Source of the DNA: Actinosynnema sp040640215
GTDB taxonomy: Bacteria > Actinomycetota > Actinomycetes > Mycobacteriales > Pseudonocardiaceae
Reading direction: 5' to 3'
DNA: 64,000 bases
Assembly: GCF_040640215.1 (NCBI RefSeq)
Contig: NZ_JBFABG010000002.1
Span: 681,150 to 745,149 of the forward strand
The translations under genes were made by a program, and so were the position numbers. The notes under the pieces were generated by a model. It saw only the letters and a program-made list of their open reading frames with translations. It searched no databases and was not told where the DNA came from. Numbering within the stretch: position 1 is the stretch's first letter; the number at the start of each line of letters is the position of its first letter. Positions 18,947 to 27,704 of this stretch are shown piece by piece.

Positions 18947-19365
18947 ACGACCGGACCCTGCTCGACGCGCTCGCCGGCCTGCTGGACCGGGTCGACCCGC
19001 CGCCCCCGGCGCTCGCCGCCCGCGCCCGGACCGCGTTCACCGAGCGCACCGGAGCGCTGCCCGCCCGCCTGATCACCGACTCCGCGCACACCACCGAGAC
19101 CGGGATGCGCGGCGTCGGCCGCATCCGCACGATCCGCTTCACCGAACTGGACCTGCGCCTGGAGCCCACCGGGACGGGCCTGCACGTCACCGGCCTGGCC
19201 CGCACGGGCACCCACGCGGTGGCGCACTGGCCGGGCGGTGCCCGCACCACCCCCGTCGACCCGTCGGGCTGGTTCCACGTCGACCACGTCCCGCCCGGCC
19301 CGGTCCGCTTCGTGCTCCGCGACGAAGGCCGCCCCGACATCGCGACCCGCTGGTTCGTCGCATGA
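18943..19365 (+). CDS. Small protein of the sigma/CHAT operon (possible sigma partner)
   Basis: 140 residues, no named family. An N-terminal helical third (LLDALAGLLDRVDPPPPALAARARTAF) precedes a beta-rich C-terminal region ending GWFHVDHVPPGPVRFVLRD, which resembles a small beta-sandwich. The ATG overlaps the sigma stop and the TGA overlaps the CHAT ATG. Position suggests a regulator of the sigma factor or an adaptor for the CHAT protein; neither is shown. Confidence 0.7.
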   Translation: MNDRTLLDALAGLLDRVDPPPPALAARARTAFTERTGALPARLITDSAHTTETGMRGVGRIRTIRFTELDLRLEPTGTGLHVTGLARTGTHAVAHWPGGARTTPVDPSGWFHVDHVPPGPVRFVLRDEGRPDIATRWFVA

Positions 19366-21491
19366 CCGCCACGCACGGCGGCCACGAGCGCGCCCTGACC
19401 CTGGTCGAGCAGGGCCGCCTCGGTGCCGCGCACCGGCTCACCGCCGAAACCCTGACCGGCACCGACGACCCGAAGATCCACCTCACCGCCGCGTGGATAG
19501 CCCTGGACCGAGGCGACGGGGACGCCTGCGCGCGGCACCTGGGCGCGGCACCGTTCACCGGCCTGGACCGCGCCAGGGCGCACTGCCTGCGCGGCCTCCT
19601 GCTGTGCCAGCAGTCCACGCCCCACCGCGCCGCCGCCGGCCTCACCGAGGCCGTCCGCGCCCTGCGCCGCCACGGCGACCGGCGCTGGCTGGCCAACGCC
19701 CTGACCGGGCGCGGCATCGCCCGCGCCCACGCGCTGGACCCGGTCGGCGCGGACGCCGACTTCACCGCCGCGCACGCCATCCTGACCGGACTGGACGAGC
19801 CGGCCAGAGCCGCGATGTGCTTGCACAACAGGGGTTTCGCGGCGATGCTGGCCGGTCGCACCCCGGCCGCCCTGCGCCACTACGAGCAGGCCGCCCGCGA
19901 AGGTCTGCGCACGTCGACCCGCCCGGAGGCCCTCGTGGACCGCGCCCAGGCCCTCCTCGACACGGGCCTGATCCGCGAGGCCCGCGACGTCCTGCACCCC
20001 GCCGTCGCCCTGCTGACCCGGTGCGACCGGGGTTCCCGACTGCCCGAGGCCCTGCTCCTCGCGGCCCGCTGCGCGTTGCGGGACGACGATCCCCGCGCCG
20101 CCCGCACGTTCGCCGAGCACGCCGAAGCCCTGTTCACCGCCCAGCGCCGCGCCCGGTGGGTACCCGCCGCCCAGGCCGTGGCCCTGCGCGCCGGCCGGCC
20201 CGGCACCCCTGCCGGGACCGCCCGGACGTGCGCCGACCAGGGCCACCACGACGAGGCCGCCGAGCTGCACCTCACCGCCGCGCCGGACCGGATCCCCCGC
20301 CACCGGGGCACGCCGAGGTCCCGCGCGATCGGCTGGCTGGCCCGCGCCCGCACCGCCACCACCAGGCGTGCCGCCGCCTCGGCCTGCCACGCGGGCCTGC
20401 GCCTGCACACCCCGGACACGTGGCCGGGCACCGAGCTCACCGACACCGCCCTGCACCACGCCCTGGCCGGTCGGGACGCCCGGTCGGTGGTCCGCTGGTC
20501 CGAGCGCCGGCGCAACTCCGCGCCCACCCCGACCGCCGAGACCGCCCTGGTCCTGCTCCACCTGAGAGCGGCCCGGACCCGCGCCGAGCACGCCCGGGTC
20601 GTCGTGCTGGAGCGGGAGGTCCGCCGGCTCTCGCTGGCCGCCGGCACCACCCGGACCCCGACCGCGCGGTTGGACGAGCTCGCGGGTGCCCTGGGGGACA
20701 GGGCACTGCTCGACTTCGTGCACCACCGGGGTCGGCTCGTCGCGGTGTCGGTGGTCACGGGCCGCTTCCGCCTGCACGACCTGGGGGACGCGCGGACCAC
20801 GGCCGGGCACGCGACTTCGTTGGAGCTGAAGGAGAACCGCGCCGCCCTGGACCACCTGGACGCCCTGCTGGCCCCGGCCGGCGACCACCCCCTGGTGATC
20901 GTGCCGAGCCGGGAGCTGGCCCGGGTGCCGTGGGCCGCGCTGCCCGCCGCCCGGGGCCGCCCGGTCTCGGTGGTGCCGTCGGCGACCTGCTGGCTGACCG
21001 CGTCCCGGCTACCGCTCGCGATCGAGCGCCGGATGTGGGTGGCCGGCCCGAACCTCCGCCACGCGGAACAGGAGATCACCGCACTGCGCGCGGCTCACGG
21101 TGGCGAACGGTTCCGGACGGTCGCTTCGGCATTGTCGGGAATGGCCCGATCGGACGTCGTGCACATTGCCGCGCACGGCGTGCGGCGAACCGATCTGCCG
21201 TTGTTCTCCCACGTGGAGCTCGCCGACGGCCCGGTGCACGGGTACGACTTCGACCACCTCCGGAACGCGCCTTCGGTGGTCGTCCTGTCGGCCTGCGATT
21301 CCGGGTTGGCCACCACGTTGGTGCGGCGCGGGGTCCGAGCGGTGATCGCCAGCGTCCGCCCGGTCCCCGACGACCGCGTCGCGGCCCTGATGCTCGACCT
21401 GCACGCGCACCTCGCCACCCCGGCGCACGCGCTCGCCCGCGCCCAGGAGAACCACGGCGACCTGGGCTTCACCTGCGTGGGCGCGGGGTAG
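19362..21491 (+). CDS. TPR-CHAT caspase-like protease
   Basis: 709 residues. About residues 1-400 are Ala/Arg-rich helical repeats of TPR type. The C-terminal CHAT domain (about 460-709) keeps both catalytic residues: His605 in VVHIAAHGVRR and Cys645 in VVVLSACDSGLA. CHAT domains are clan CD cysteine peptidases related to separases/caspases; TPR-CHAT proteins include Csx29 of type III-E CRISPR. Here no CRISPR genes are present. It is coupled to the sigma operon and ends just past the 3' end of a convergent subtilase gene (23-bp overlap), suggesting a two-protease module. Confidence 0.88.
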   Translation: MTATHGGHERALTLVEQGRLGAAHRLTAETLTGTDDPKIHLTAAWIALDRGDGDACARHLGAAPFTGLDRARAHCLRGLLLCQQSTPHRAAAGLTEAVRALRRHGDRRWLANALTGRGIARAHALDPVGADADFTAAHAILTGLDEPARAAMCLHNRGFAAMLAGRTPAALRHYEQAAREGLRTSTRPEALVDRAQALLDTGLIREARDVLHPAVALLTRCDRGSRLPEALLLAARCALRDDDPRAARTFAEHAEALFTAQRRARWVPAAQAVALRAGRPGTPAGTARTCADQGHHDEAAELHLTAAPDRIPRHRGTPRSRAIGWLARARTATTRRAAASACHAGLRLHTPDTWPGTELTDTALHHALAGRDARSVVRWSERRRNSAPTPTAETALVLLHLRAARTRAEHARVVVLEREVRRLSLAAGTTRTPTARLDELAGALGDRALLDFVHHRGRLVAVSVVTGRFRLHDLGDARTTAGHATSLELKENRAALDHLDALLAPAGDHPLVIVPSRELARVPWAALPAARGRPVSVVPSATCWLTASRLPLAIERRMWVAGPNLRHAEQEITALRAAHGGERFRTVASALSGMARSDVVHIAAHGVRRTDLPLFSHVELADGPVHGYDFDHLRNAPSVVVLSACDSGLATTLVRRGVRAVIASVRPVPDDRVAALMLDLHAHLATPAHALARAQENHGDLGFTCVGAG

Positions 21492-22623
21492 CGCCCGCTC
21501 CGCACAGGCGGTTCCCGGCCGGTGCGGGGGTGCGGACCCGGCGAACGGCCTCGTCCGGTGCCACGCCCTCGTGCAGGAGCCGGGCGAGGTCGGCCGCGAC
21601 GCGGGGAGCGGCGAACGAGGTGCCGCTCCACCGCGCGTACCCGTACGCACGCCCTCCCCCTCCGGCCAGCCGGACGAAACTGCTGGTCACGTCGACTCCC
21701 GGCGCGATCGCGTCGACCCACGTCCCGTGGTTGGAGAAGCTCGCGTCCGCCCCGACCGCCACCACCTCCGGCAACGCCGCCGGCCACACCGGACGCGAGG
21801 TGCCGCCGTTGCCCGCCGCCGCGACGACCACCCCGCCGACCCGCCCGACCTCGTGCCGCAGCACCGGCGGGCACCGGTCGTCCGACGTGTGGCACCCCGC
21901 CGTGAGCAGGACGACGTCCGCACCGCGCGCCGCGCGCAGACCACTGGCGACCGTCACGTCGTCGGTCAACCCGAGCGAGGACAACACCCGCCGTGGCCGC
22001 ACCCGGACGCCCGGCGCGTGTCGCACCAGGACACCCGTCACGAACGTGCCGTGCCCGGCCTGCCGGTCCTGCCCCGGTCGGCCGTCCGCGTCCAGCACCT
22101 CGGGGACGGCGGTGAACCAGGTGCGCCCGGCGAACCACGGGTGCGGGTCCAGCCCCGTGTCGAGCACGGCGACCGTCACGTCCCAGGTCTCCTCACCCGG
22201 CGGGGGCGGGGCGTCGGCGGGTTCCGGCAGGGGCCGCGCGGTGCCGATCATGATGGGGCTGCCCAGGTGCACGTGGTTGGGCGCGACGTCGAGACCGCTG
22301 TCCGCCGCGATCCGCACCGGTTCCCCTCCCGGCCGCAGCCTGATCCGGGCGAAGTTCGGTTCGGCCGTTTCGTCCACCCGGTCCACCCAGCGGCGCAGGT
22401 GGTCGGCCGCCGCGCGCACGCCGTCCGATCGCACCAGCAGTTCACCTGAACGGACCAGGCACTCCTGCGGCCCCCCGGGATCGTGCACCACCAGGTCCGG
22501 TTGTTCCGCACGCCAGGATTCGGCGAGTTCCGCCAGCGAGATGACATCGAAGCTGTCCACACCGGACAAACTGCCCGCTGTCCACACCGGACGCTCGTTG
22601 TGGTCACCCGATGCGCTGAACAC
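21469..22623 (-). CDS. S8-family subtilisin-like serine protease without signal peptide
   Basis: 384 residues. Full catalytic set: Asp155 (VAVLDTGLD), His191 (AGHGTFVTGV), oxyanion Asn272 (AAAGNGG) and Ser336 (WSGTSFAAPRVA). The first 145 residues form an N-terminal region with no secretion signal or membrane anchor, so it probably works in the cytoplasm. GTG at 22623. Convergent with, and overlapping, the CHAT gene by 23 bp. It may be cleaved by CHAT, cleave CHAT, or act in the same pathway; this is inference from position. Confidence 0.9.
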   Translation of the reverse strand: MFSASGDHNERPVWTAGSLSGVDSFDVISLAELAESWRAEQPDLVVHDPGGPQECLVRSGELLVRSDGVRAAADHLRRWVDRVDETAEPNFARIRLRPGGEPVRIAADSGLDVAPNHVHLGSPIMIGTARPLPEPADAPPPPGEETWDVTVAVLDTGLDPHPWFAGRTWFTAVPEVLDADGRPGQDRQAGHGTFVTGVLVRHAPGVRVRPRRVLSSLGLTDDVTVASGLRAARGADVVLLTAGCHTSDDRCPPVLRHEVGRVGGVVVAAAGNGGTSRPVWPAALPEVVAVGADASFSNHGTWVDAIAPGVDVTSSFVRLAGGGGRAYGYARWSGTSFAAPRVAADLARLLHEGVAPDEAVRRVRTPAPAGNRLCGAGATPRPRR

Positions 22624-22638
22624 GACGCACGGTGTTCA
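22617..22638 (-). promoter_or_regulatory. Dyad over the subtilase start
   Basis: TGAACA (22617-22622) and TGTTCA (22633-22638) form a perfect inverted repeat with a 10-base spacer, overlapping the GTG start at 22623. A candidate operator; no binding protein is assigned. Confidence 0.4.
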
Positions 22639-22798
22639 CGGACGGGCGCGATTACCCGGACAGCCGCACCACACCGCCCTTCCGGGTGGGTTCCGTGCCA
22701 GAACGTTCGAAATCGCGGTGACCAGTGCTAGACATGGCAGAACGTCGACCTCGAACGGTCCGTCGCGTTCGCCGTACCCGGAACGGTGGTGATCTCCA

Positions 22799-23692
22799 GT
22801 GGCAGTCTCCGACGCGGTGCGCCGCAGCGGATCGCTGCTGCTCCGGGCGCTGGCCGTGGGCGGATTCGCCACGACGGCCTGGTTGCTGGGCACAGGTGCC
22901 GCCGCAGCGGACGGCCAGAACCACCCGGACGAGGGGCCCACGACGCTCGACGTGGTGAACGTCGCGGTCGACCAACAGCGCACCGCGACCGCGGAGCTGC
23001 TGGAAGCGATCTTCACCGACCACCTGACGCCGGCTCTGCCCGGTCCGGTGGTCATCTCACCCGTCCAGGTGCCGTCCCCGATCGGCGCGGACCTCCCGAT
23101 CCAGTCGGCCGCCCCGGTGACCGGGCCGGTCGCGGAGACCGTCGCGGAGACCGCCGAGGGGCCGACCAGCTTCACCGGCGGCACCGCGAACAGCGGTACC
23201 GGCACGCGGACGGGCCTGATCGTCAACACCGTGCCCGCGCCCGTGTACGAGGCGAAGGTGGCCGCGAAGGCGGCAGCCCGCCAGGCGGCGCTCCAGACCG
23301 AAGCGCCCGCGCCGGTGCCCGACGAGGTGCCCGTGCCGGTCCCGACGCCCGTCGAGGCGCAGCTCCCGGTGACCACCGCACCCGAGCCCGCGCCACCCCC
23401 GGCCCCGGTGCCGACCCCGGCCGACGAGCCCGCCGCCGAGGCCCCGGTGACCTGGGAGAACCCGGAACCCGCGCCCGCCGCCCCGGCACCCAAGCAGGCC
23501 CCGGCACCCACCGGGCCGACGACGGCGTCGACCAGCGGCCACGACAACTCGAACGGCCACCGGGGCGGCGTGATCGCGTCCGCGACCAGCCAGGCGGGCT
23601 TGATCGCGCCCGCCGTGTGGTCGGTGGAGCAGCGCGAGGACGACCGCTCCCCGGGCAGCGTCCCGGGGCTGCCCAGCACGTCACCCGACTGA
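22799..23692 (+). CDS. Secreted Pro/Ala/Val-rich protein
   Basis: 297 residues. A signal peptide (arginine at about 10, hydrophobic core to the GAAAA cut region near residue 37) is followed by a low-complexity Pro/Ala/Val/Glu region (about 190-245), and no cysteines. GTG start, divergent from the subtilase across 175 bases. No family recognised; it looks like an exported cell-wall-spanning or surface protein. Whether it is linked to the protease module is unknown. Confidence 0.65.
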   Translation: MAVSDAVRRSGSLLLRALAVGGFATTAWLLGTGAAAADGQNHPDEGPTTLDVVNVAVDQQRTATAELLEAIFTDHLTPALPGPVVISPVQVPSPIGADLPIQSAAPVTGPVAETVAETAEGPTSFTGGTANSGTGTRTGLIVNTVPAPVYEAKVAAKAAARQAALQTEAPAPVPDEVPVPVPTPVEAQLPVTTAPEPAPPPAPVPTPADEPAAEAPVTWENPEPAPAAPAPKQAPAPTGPTTASTSGHDNSNGHRGGVIASATSQAGLIAPAVWSVEQREDDRSPGSVPGLPSTSPD

Positions 23693-23897
23693 GCGAGACG
23701 GCACAGTCCTGCCCTGAGCGCGGGACCCGCCACCCCCGGTCGACTCTCCGGTGACCCCCTTCCGAGGTTGTCGTCACACCCCGGAACCCCTTGCACCACC
23801 ACGAACTCCCGGTTCCTGCCGACCGCGCCCCGACAGGAACGGGCACGATCCCGTCGTCGTCACACTGCCCCTGTGCCCCGACGGGATCCCACGGGAA

Positions 23898-23940
23898 CCT
23901 GCGGCCGGGGACGCCCTCCCTGGAGCGTCCCCGCCGCAGG
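23898..23940. terminator. Strong hairpin terminator
   Basis: CCTGCGGC + GGGGACGC pairs with GCGTCCCC + GCCGCAGG: 16 pairs with a single bulged C and a 10-base loop. It lies in the 331-base gap 23693-24023 between convergent genes; the gap holds nothing else I can support. Confidence 0.8.
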
Positions 23941-24023
23941 TCCACGGACCACCATCGGGCTCCGGCTCATCGAGGGGCTGCGCCGGAGCCCGATGGGGGC
24001 GATCTCCTCGCCGGGGTGCCGGG

Positions 24024-25487
24024 TCAGGCCACGGGCATCGTGATGTCGGCCTCCCCGACCGCCGGCGAGGTGCCGTTGACCGAGGCGGCCACCAGGCCCA
24101 ACCGGCGGACGGCTTCGCGGAGGACGTCCGCCGGCAGGACGTACGGCAGGCGCAACCACCGCTCGAACCCGCCGTGCGCACCGAAGCGGGACCCGGGTGC
24201 CAGGCGGATGCCGTGGTTCTGGGCCACCACCGCCACCCGCGTGCTGATCGGCGCGTCCAGCTCGCACCACACGCTCAGCCCGCCCTCCGGCCGCCGGAAC
24301 CTCCACTGCGGACAGTGCTCCCGCAGCCCGGCCAGCACCACGTCCCGCTGGGTCGCCAGCAGCGCGCGCCTCCTGGCCAGCGCCGCGTCCGGGTCGGCCA
24401 TCAGGTCCGCCAGCACCATCTGCTCGACCACCGCCGACCCCAGGTCGAGCGCGGTCCGGGTGGACACCAGCCGGTGGACGACCTCGGGAGAGGCCCGGAT
24501 CCACCCGATCCGCAGCCCGCCCCAGTACGCCTTGCTCGCCGATCCGAGCGTGATGACCAGCTCTTCCGCGAACGACGCCATCGGCGGCGGCCCGTCCAGC
24601 GGATCGCCGTCGAGGTCGAGCTCCACCACCGTCTCGTCGATGACCAGCGGCGTCCGCGCCCGCCGGGCGATGGAGGCCAGCTCGGCCCGCCCCTCGGCGT
24701 CCAGCCGGTGGGCGGTGGGGTTGTGGAAGTCCGGCACCAGGTACGCCATGCGCGGCGCGGCCTGGCGGAGCGCCGCCGCGATGCCGGGCAGGTCCCACCC
24801 GGTCGACGTCAGCGCCACCGGCACCGGGATGGCCGACACGGACTTGATCGCGTCCAGCGCGTTCGGGTAGCTCGGCTGCTCGACCAGCACCCGGTCCCCC
24901 GGCCCGGTGAGCAGGCGCAGCGTGAGCGCCAGGGCGTGCTGCGCGCCGCTGGTGATCACGATCTGGTCCGGCGACGTGGGCAACCCCCGCGCGGCGAACC
25001 GGGCCGCGATGCGTCGCCGCAGGTCGGGTAGCCCGTGCTCGTAGTACCCGTGGTCCGTCAACTGCTCGGGCAGCCGCAGCCGGACCGAGTCGAACGCGGC
25101 GAGCATCCCGGAGATCGCGGGCGGCGCGGCGCGGGCGAAGTCGACCATGCTCTGCCCGACCAGCGGGGTGTCCGGCACGATCCCGAGCGACCCGGTGGGC
25201 AGGCTGATCCACGACCCCGCGCCGCGCCGGCTGGCGACGAGCCCCTCGGACCGCAACTGGTCGAGCGCCGCGGTGATCATGGTCCGGCTGACGGGGAGCG
25301 CGTCGGCCAGCTCGCGTTCGGCGGGCAGGCGGGTGCCGGCGGGCAGCCGGCCGTCCAGGACGAGCATCCGGATCGCGGCGGCGAGGTCCGCTGAGCCCTG
25401 GCGGGCACCGCGGCGTCGCCACTCCCCGAGCTGGCGGGCCAGCCGGAGGCCGGATATACGTCCACCTGGTGGGACGTCATAGTTCAT
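24024..25487 (-). CDS. MocR-type GntR regulator with aminotransferase-like domain
   Basis: 487 residues. An N-terminal winged helix (ADLAAAIRMLVLDGRLPAGTRLPAERELADAL, VSRTMITAALDQLRSEGLV) is linked to a fold-type I aminotransferase domain with the PLP lysine in ITLGSASKAYWGGLRIGWIR. MocR proteins use PLP or a PLP adduct as effector; PdxR types control vitamin B6 genes. ATG at 25487. Divergent from a YczE-like membrane protein, a well-known MocR partner that it probably controls through the shared 61-base gap. Confidence 0.9.
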   Translation of the reverse strand: MNYDVPPGGRISGLRLARQLGEWRRRGARQGSADLAAAIRMLVLDGRLPAGTRLPAERELADALPVSRTMITAALDQLRSEGLVASRRGAGSWISLPTGSLGIVPDTPLVGQSMVDFARAAPPAISGMLAAFDSVRLRLPEQLTDHGYYEHGLPDLRRRIAARFAARGLPTSPDQIVITSGAQHALALTLRLLTGPGDRVLVEQPSYPNALDAIKSVSAIPVPVALTSTGWDLPGIAAALRQAAPRMAYLVPDFHNPTAHRLDAEGRAELASIARRARTPLVIDETVVELDLDGDPLDGPPPMASFAEELVITLGSASKAYWGGLRIGWIRASPEVVHRLVSTRTALDLGSAVVEQMVLADLMADPDAALARRRALLATQRDVVLAGLREHCPQWRFRRPEGGLSVWCELDAPISTRVAVVAQNHGIRLAPGSRFGAHGGFERWLRLPYVLPADVLREAVRRLGLVAASVNGTSPAVGEADITMPVA

Positions 25488-25548
25488 AAGGCCAATTATT
25501 GAACTTTGGCTCTGGAAAACAAAGCCAATCCGGGCGGACGATGGCCAC
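25488..25548. promoter_or_regulatory. Shared mocR/yczE promoter with three GCCAA half-sites
   Basis: GCCAA (25491-25495), TTGGC (25506-25510) and GCCAA (25524-25528) form one inverted and one direct pairing, with 10- and 13-base spacers, in AT-richer DNA. MocR regulators typically bind such repeated half-sites between divergent genes. Confidence 0.5.
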
Positions 25549-26178
25549 ATGCTCGCCGCCCTCACCCAGGTCCCCGTCTCCGTTTCCCCCGTCCGCCGCG
25601 TCCCGCAACTCGTGGCGGGGCTCTGGCTCTACGGCACGAGCATGGCCCTCCAGATCCGCGCGACGCTCGGCCTCGACCCGTGGGACGTGCTGCACGAGGG
25701 CCTGACCAAGCGCACCGGCCTGAGCTTCGGCACGATCACGATCATCGTCGGCGCGCTGGTGCTGCTCTGCTGGATACCGCTGCGGCAGAGACCGGGTGTG
25801 GGCACGATCGCGAACGTCTTCCTGATCGGCGTCGCCGTGGACGTGACGCTCGCGCTCCTGCCCACCCCGTCGGACCTGGTGGTCCGCATCCTGTTCCTGG
25901 TGGCGGGCATCGTCCTCAACGGGCTGGCCGCCGCCGTCTACATCGGCGCGCGCCTCGGTCCCGGCCCGCGCGACGGCCTGACCACGGGGTTCTGCGCGCG
26001 GACCGGGACCTCGCTGCGGCTGGTGCGCACCGCGGTCGAACTCGTCGTGCTGGCGGGCGGCTGGCTGCTGGGCGGCACGATCGGCATCGGCACGGTCCTC
26101 TACGCGCTGGCCATCGGCCCGCTCACCCAGGCGTTCCTGCCGCTGGTCACCTGGGTCGGTTCGCGACCAGCTTCCTGA
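25549..26178 (+). CDS. YczE/YyaS/YitT-family membrane protein
   Basis: 209 residues with about five membrane segments and the family motif GLWLYGTSMALQIRATLGLDPWDVLHEGLTKRTG-like in the first third and RLGPGPRDGLTTG later. Probably an inner-membrane transporter; in MocR-YczE pairs a role in B6 or related transport has been suggested. ATG start. Convergent with, and overlapping, the Clp_N gene end by 32 bases. Confidence 0.85.
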   Translation: MLAALTQVPVSVSPVRRVPQLVAGLWLYGTSMALQIRATLGLDPWDVLHEGLTKRTGLSFGTITIIVGALVLLCWIPLRQRPGVGTIANVFLIGVAVDVTLALLPTPSDLVVRILFLVAGIVLNGLAAAVYIGARLGPGPRDGLTTGFCARTGTSLRLVRTAVELVVLAGGWLLGGTIGIGTVLYALAIGPLTQAFLPLVTWVGSRPAS

Positions 26179-26680
26179 CCTCGGGGTAGGTCACCCCGCG
26201 AGCCGCCAGCACCTCGGCCACGAGCCCGCCACCGGCCAGCAGCGCCAGCACCAGGTGCTCCCGGCCGAGGGTCCCGTGGCCGAGGTCGCGGGCTTCGACG
26301 AGGCCGCGCACCAGCACCTGCTTGGCCGCCGCGGTGAAGGGCAGGTGCCCCCCGAACGTCCACCGCCTGCGCTTGGCCGGGCCCGCCAGCGCGCCTTCCC
26401 CGAACGACCGCTCGACCGAGGCGACGACGTCGTCCACGTCGATCCCGAGCCCGCGCAACGCTTCCGCGTCGGCCGAGCTGAGCCCGCCCTTGCGCCGGGC
26501 GTCCCGGAACACCTCCTCGACCTCCGCGCGGGACACCCCGAACAGCGCGAGCACCGGCGTGCCGAGCAGCGCGAGCAACAGGTGCTCGGGCCCGATCTCG
26601 CCGGCGGACGCCTGCTGCGCCTCCTCGACCGCGTCGTGCACGGCCTGCTTGGCGTCTTTGGTGAACCGTTCGCCGATCAT
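26147..26680 (-). CDS. Clp N-terminal (double Clp_N) domain protein without ATPase
   Basis: 177 residues, two Clp_N repeats: FTKDAKQAVHDAVEEAQ...IGPEHLLLALL (about 5-35) and FTAAAKQVLVRGLVEARDLGHGTLGREHLVLALL (about 105-140). No AAA module, so it is a stand-alone adaptor-like protein, perhaps for ClpC/ClpP substrate choice. The ATG at 26680 overlaps the stop of the upstream HTH gene (ATGA), giving a coupled two-gene operon. Confidence 0.85.
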   Translation of the reverse strand: MIGERFTKDAKQAVHDAVEEAQQASAGEIGPEHLLLALLGTPVLALFGVSRAEVEEVFRDARRKGGLSSADAEALRGLGIDVDDVVASVERSFGEGALAGPAKRRRWTFGGHLPFTAAAKQVLVRGLVEARDLGHGTLGREHLVLALLAGGGLVAEVLAARGVTYPEVRKLVANRPR

Positions 26681-26889
26681 CGGCTGCCCCCGTGCTTCTT
26701 GTGGACGGCCTGCCGGCTGACGCCGAGCTCGGCCGCGATCTCCTGCCACGACCAGCCCCGGACGCGGGCGTTGCGCACCTGGACCGCTTCGAGCTGTTCG
26801 AGCAGCCTGCGCAGGGCGCTGACCGCTCGCAGCCCGACCTGGGGGTCCTGGTCGCCCGCTGCCGAAGCGAGATCCGTTGCCTCCGTCAT
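26677..26889 (-). CDS. Small HTH regulator paired with Clp_N protein
   Basis: 70 residues. The C-terminal HTH (RGWSWQEIAAELGVSRQAVHKKHG) is of the homeodomain-like/HTH_23 type. The start at ATG 26889 is 7 nt from a possible -10 (CAAGGT), 17 bp from TTGACA. It is transcribed with the Clp_N gene and likely binds the palindromes immediately upstream. Confidence 0.8.
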   Translation of the reverse strand: MTEATDLASAAGDQDPQVGLRAVSALRRLLEQLEAVQVRNARVRGWSWQEIAAELGVSRQAVHKKHGGSR

Positions 26890-26892
26890 GAC

Positions 26893-26936
26893 GTCAACCT
26901 TGGTTGACAATCCTGCGGTTGTCAACCCACGTTGAC
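26893..26936. promoter_or_regulatory. Paired GTCAAC-N4-GTTGAC operators between divergent genes
   Basis: Two copies of the same 16-bp element, at 26893-26908 and 26921-26936, centres 28 bp apart. Their inner arms also make a perfect 9-bp inverted repeat (GGTTGACAA at 26902-26910, TTGTCAACC at 26919-26927). The elements cover the promoter of the HTH/Clp_N operon and lie just before the PP2C-like gene, so one repressor could control both. Confidence 0.7.
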
Positions 26937-26952
26937 GCTAAGCTCGGAGTCG

Positions 26953-27699
26953 ATGCCCGAGATCACCACCGCCGAGCGCGCCGGGGTCGGCCCGGACGGC
27001 GCGCCGAGGCCCACCGAAGACCGGATCGTCGTGCTGGAGAACGCGGTCGTCCTGCTGGACGGCGCGACCTCGCCCACCCCGCGAGCCCGCGACGGCGGTT
27101 GGCACTCCGCCCGGCTCGCCGCCCAGTTCGGCCCCGCCGACGGCCACCTGCGCGGCGACCTGGCCGACGAGCTGGCCGCCGCGATCGCCCGGCTCGCCGC
27201 CGAACACGGCCTGGTCCCCGGCGACTCGCCGTCCTCCACGGCCGCGATCGTGCGCTGGACCGACGAGACCGTCGACGCACTCGTGCTCGCGGACAGCCCG
27301 GTCGTCGTGTTCGGGGAGGGCATCGACGTCGTGGCCGACGACCGGCTCCGCGACCTGCGCGGAAAAGTGGGCAGGGTCACCGACTGGCGCAACCGCGAGG
27401 GCGGTTTCTGGGTGGCCGAGGCCGAGCCCGCCGCCGCCCACCGCGCGGTCCGCCGGTCGTGGCGACGTGACGCGGTCCACACGGTGCTGATGGCGACCGA
27501 CGGCGTTTCGTGCGGGGTGGACGATTACGCGCTTTTCGCGGATTGGCGAGAAGTGGTGGACATCACTTTCGCAAAAGGACCGGAGGCGGTGCTCGACGCG
27601 ATCCGGGAAGCCGAGGCGACCGACCCGGAACGAGTTCGGTGGCGACGGCCGAAAGTGCACGACGACCAGGCGCTGGCGGTGCTGCGCTTCACACCGTGA
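26953..27699 (+). CDS. PP2C-like (PPM) phosphatase domain protein
   Basis: 248 residues. Seen: VVLLDGATSPTP (metal-binding DG-type motif), VHTVLMATDGVSCGVDDY (the later DG motif) and VHDDQALAVLRF (the DD..A.. motif near the C-terminus), consistent with a compact PPM fold. It probably removes phosphate from Ser/Thr proteins. ATG at 26953, 8 nt after TAAGCT. Divergent from the HTH/Clp_N operon. Confidence 0.7.
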   Translation: MPEITTAERAGVGPDGAPRPTEDRIVVLENAVVLLDGATSPTPRARDGGWHSARLAAQFGPADGHLRGDLADELAAAIARLAAEHGLVPGDSPSSTAAIVRWTDETVDALVLADSPVVVFGEGIDVVADDRLRDLRGKVGRVTDWRNREGGFWVAEAEPAAAHRAVRRSWRRDAVHTVLMATDGVSCGVDDYALFADWREVVDITFAKGPEAVLDAIREAEATDPERVRWRRPKVHDDQALAVLRFTP

Positions 27700-27704
27700 A
27701 AAGC

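Noticed and set aside
23693..24023. Short overlapping frames in the convergent gap
   Set aside because: The space holds a strong 16-bp terminator and no motif-bearing protein.
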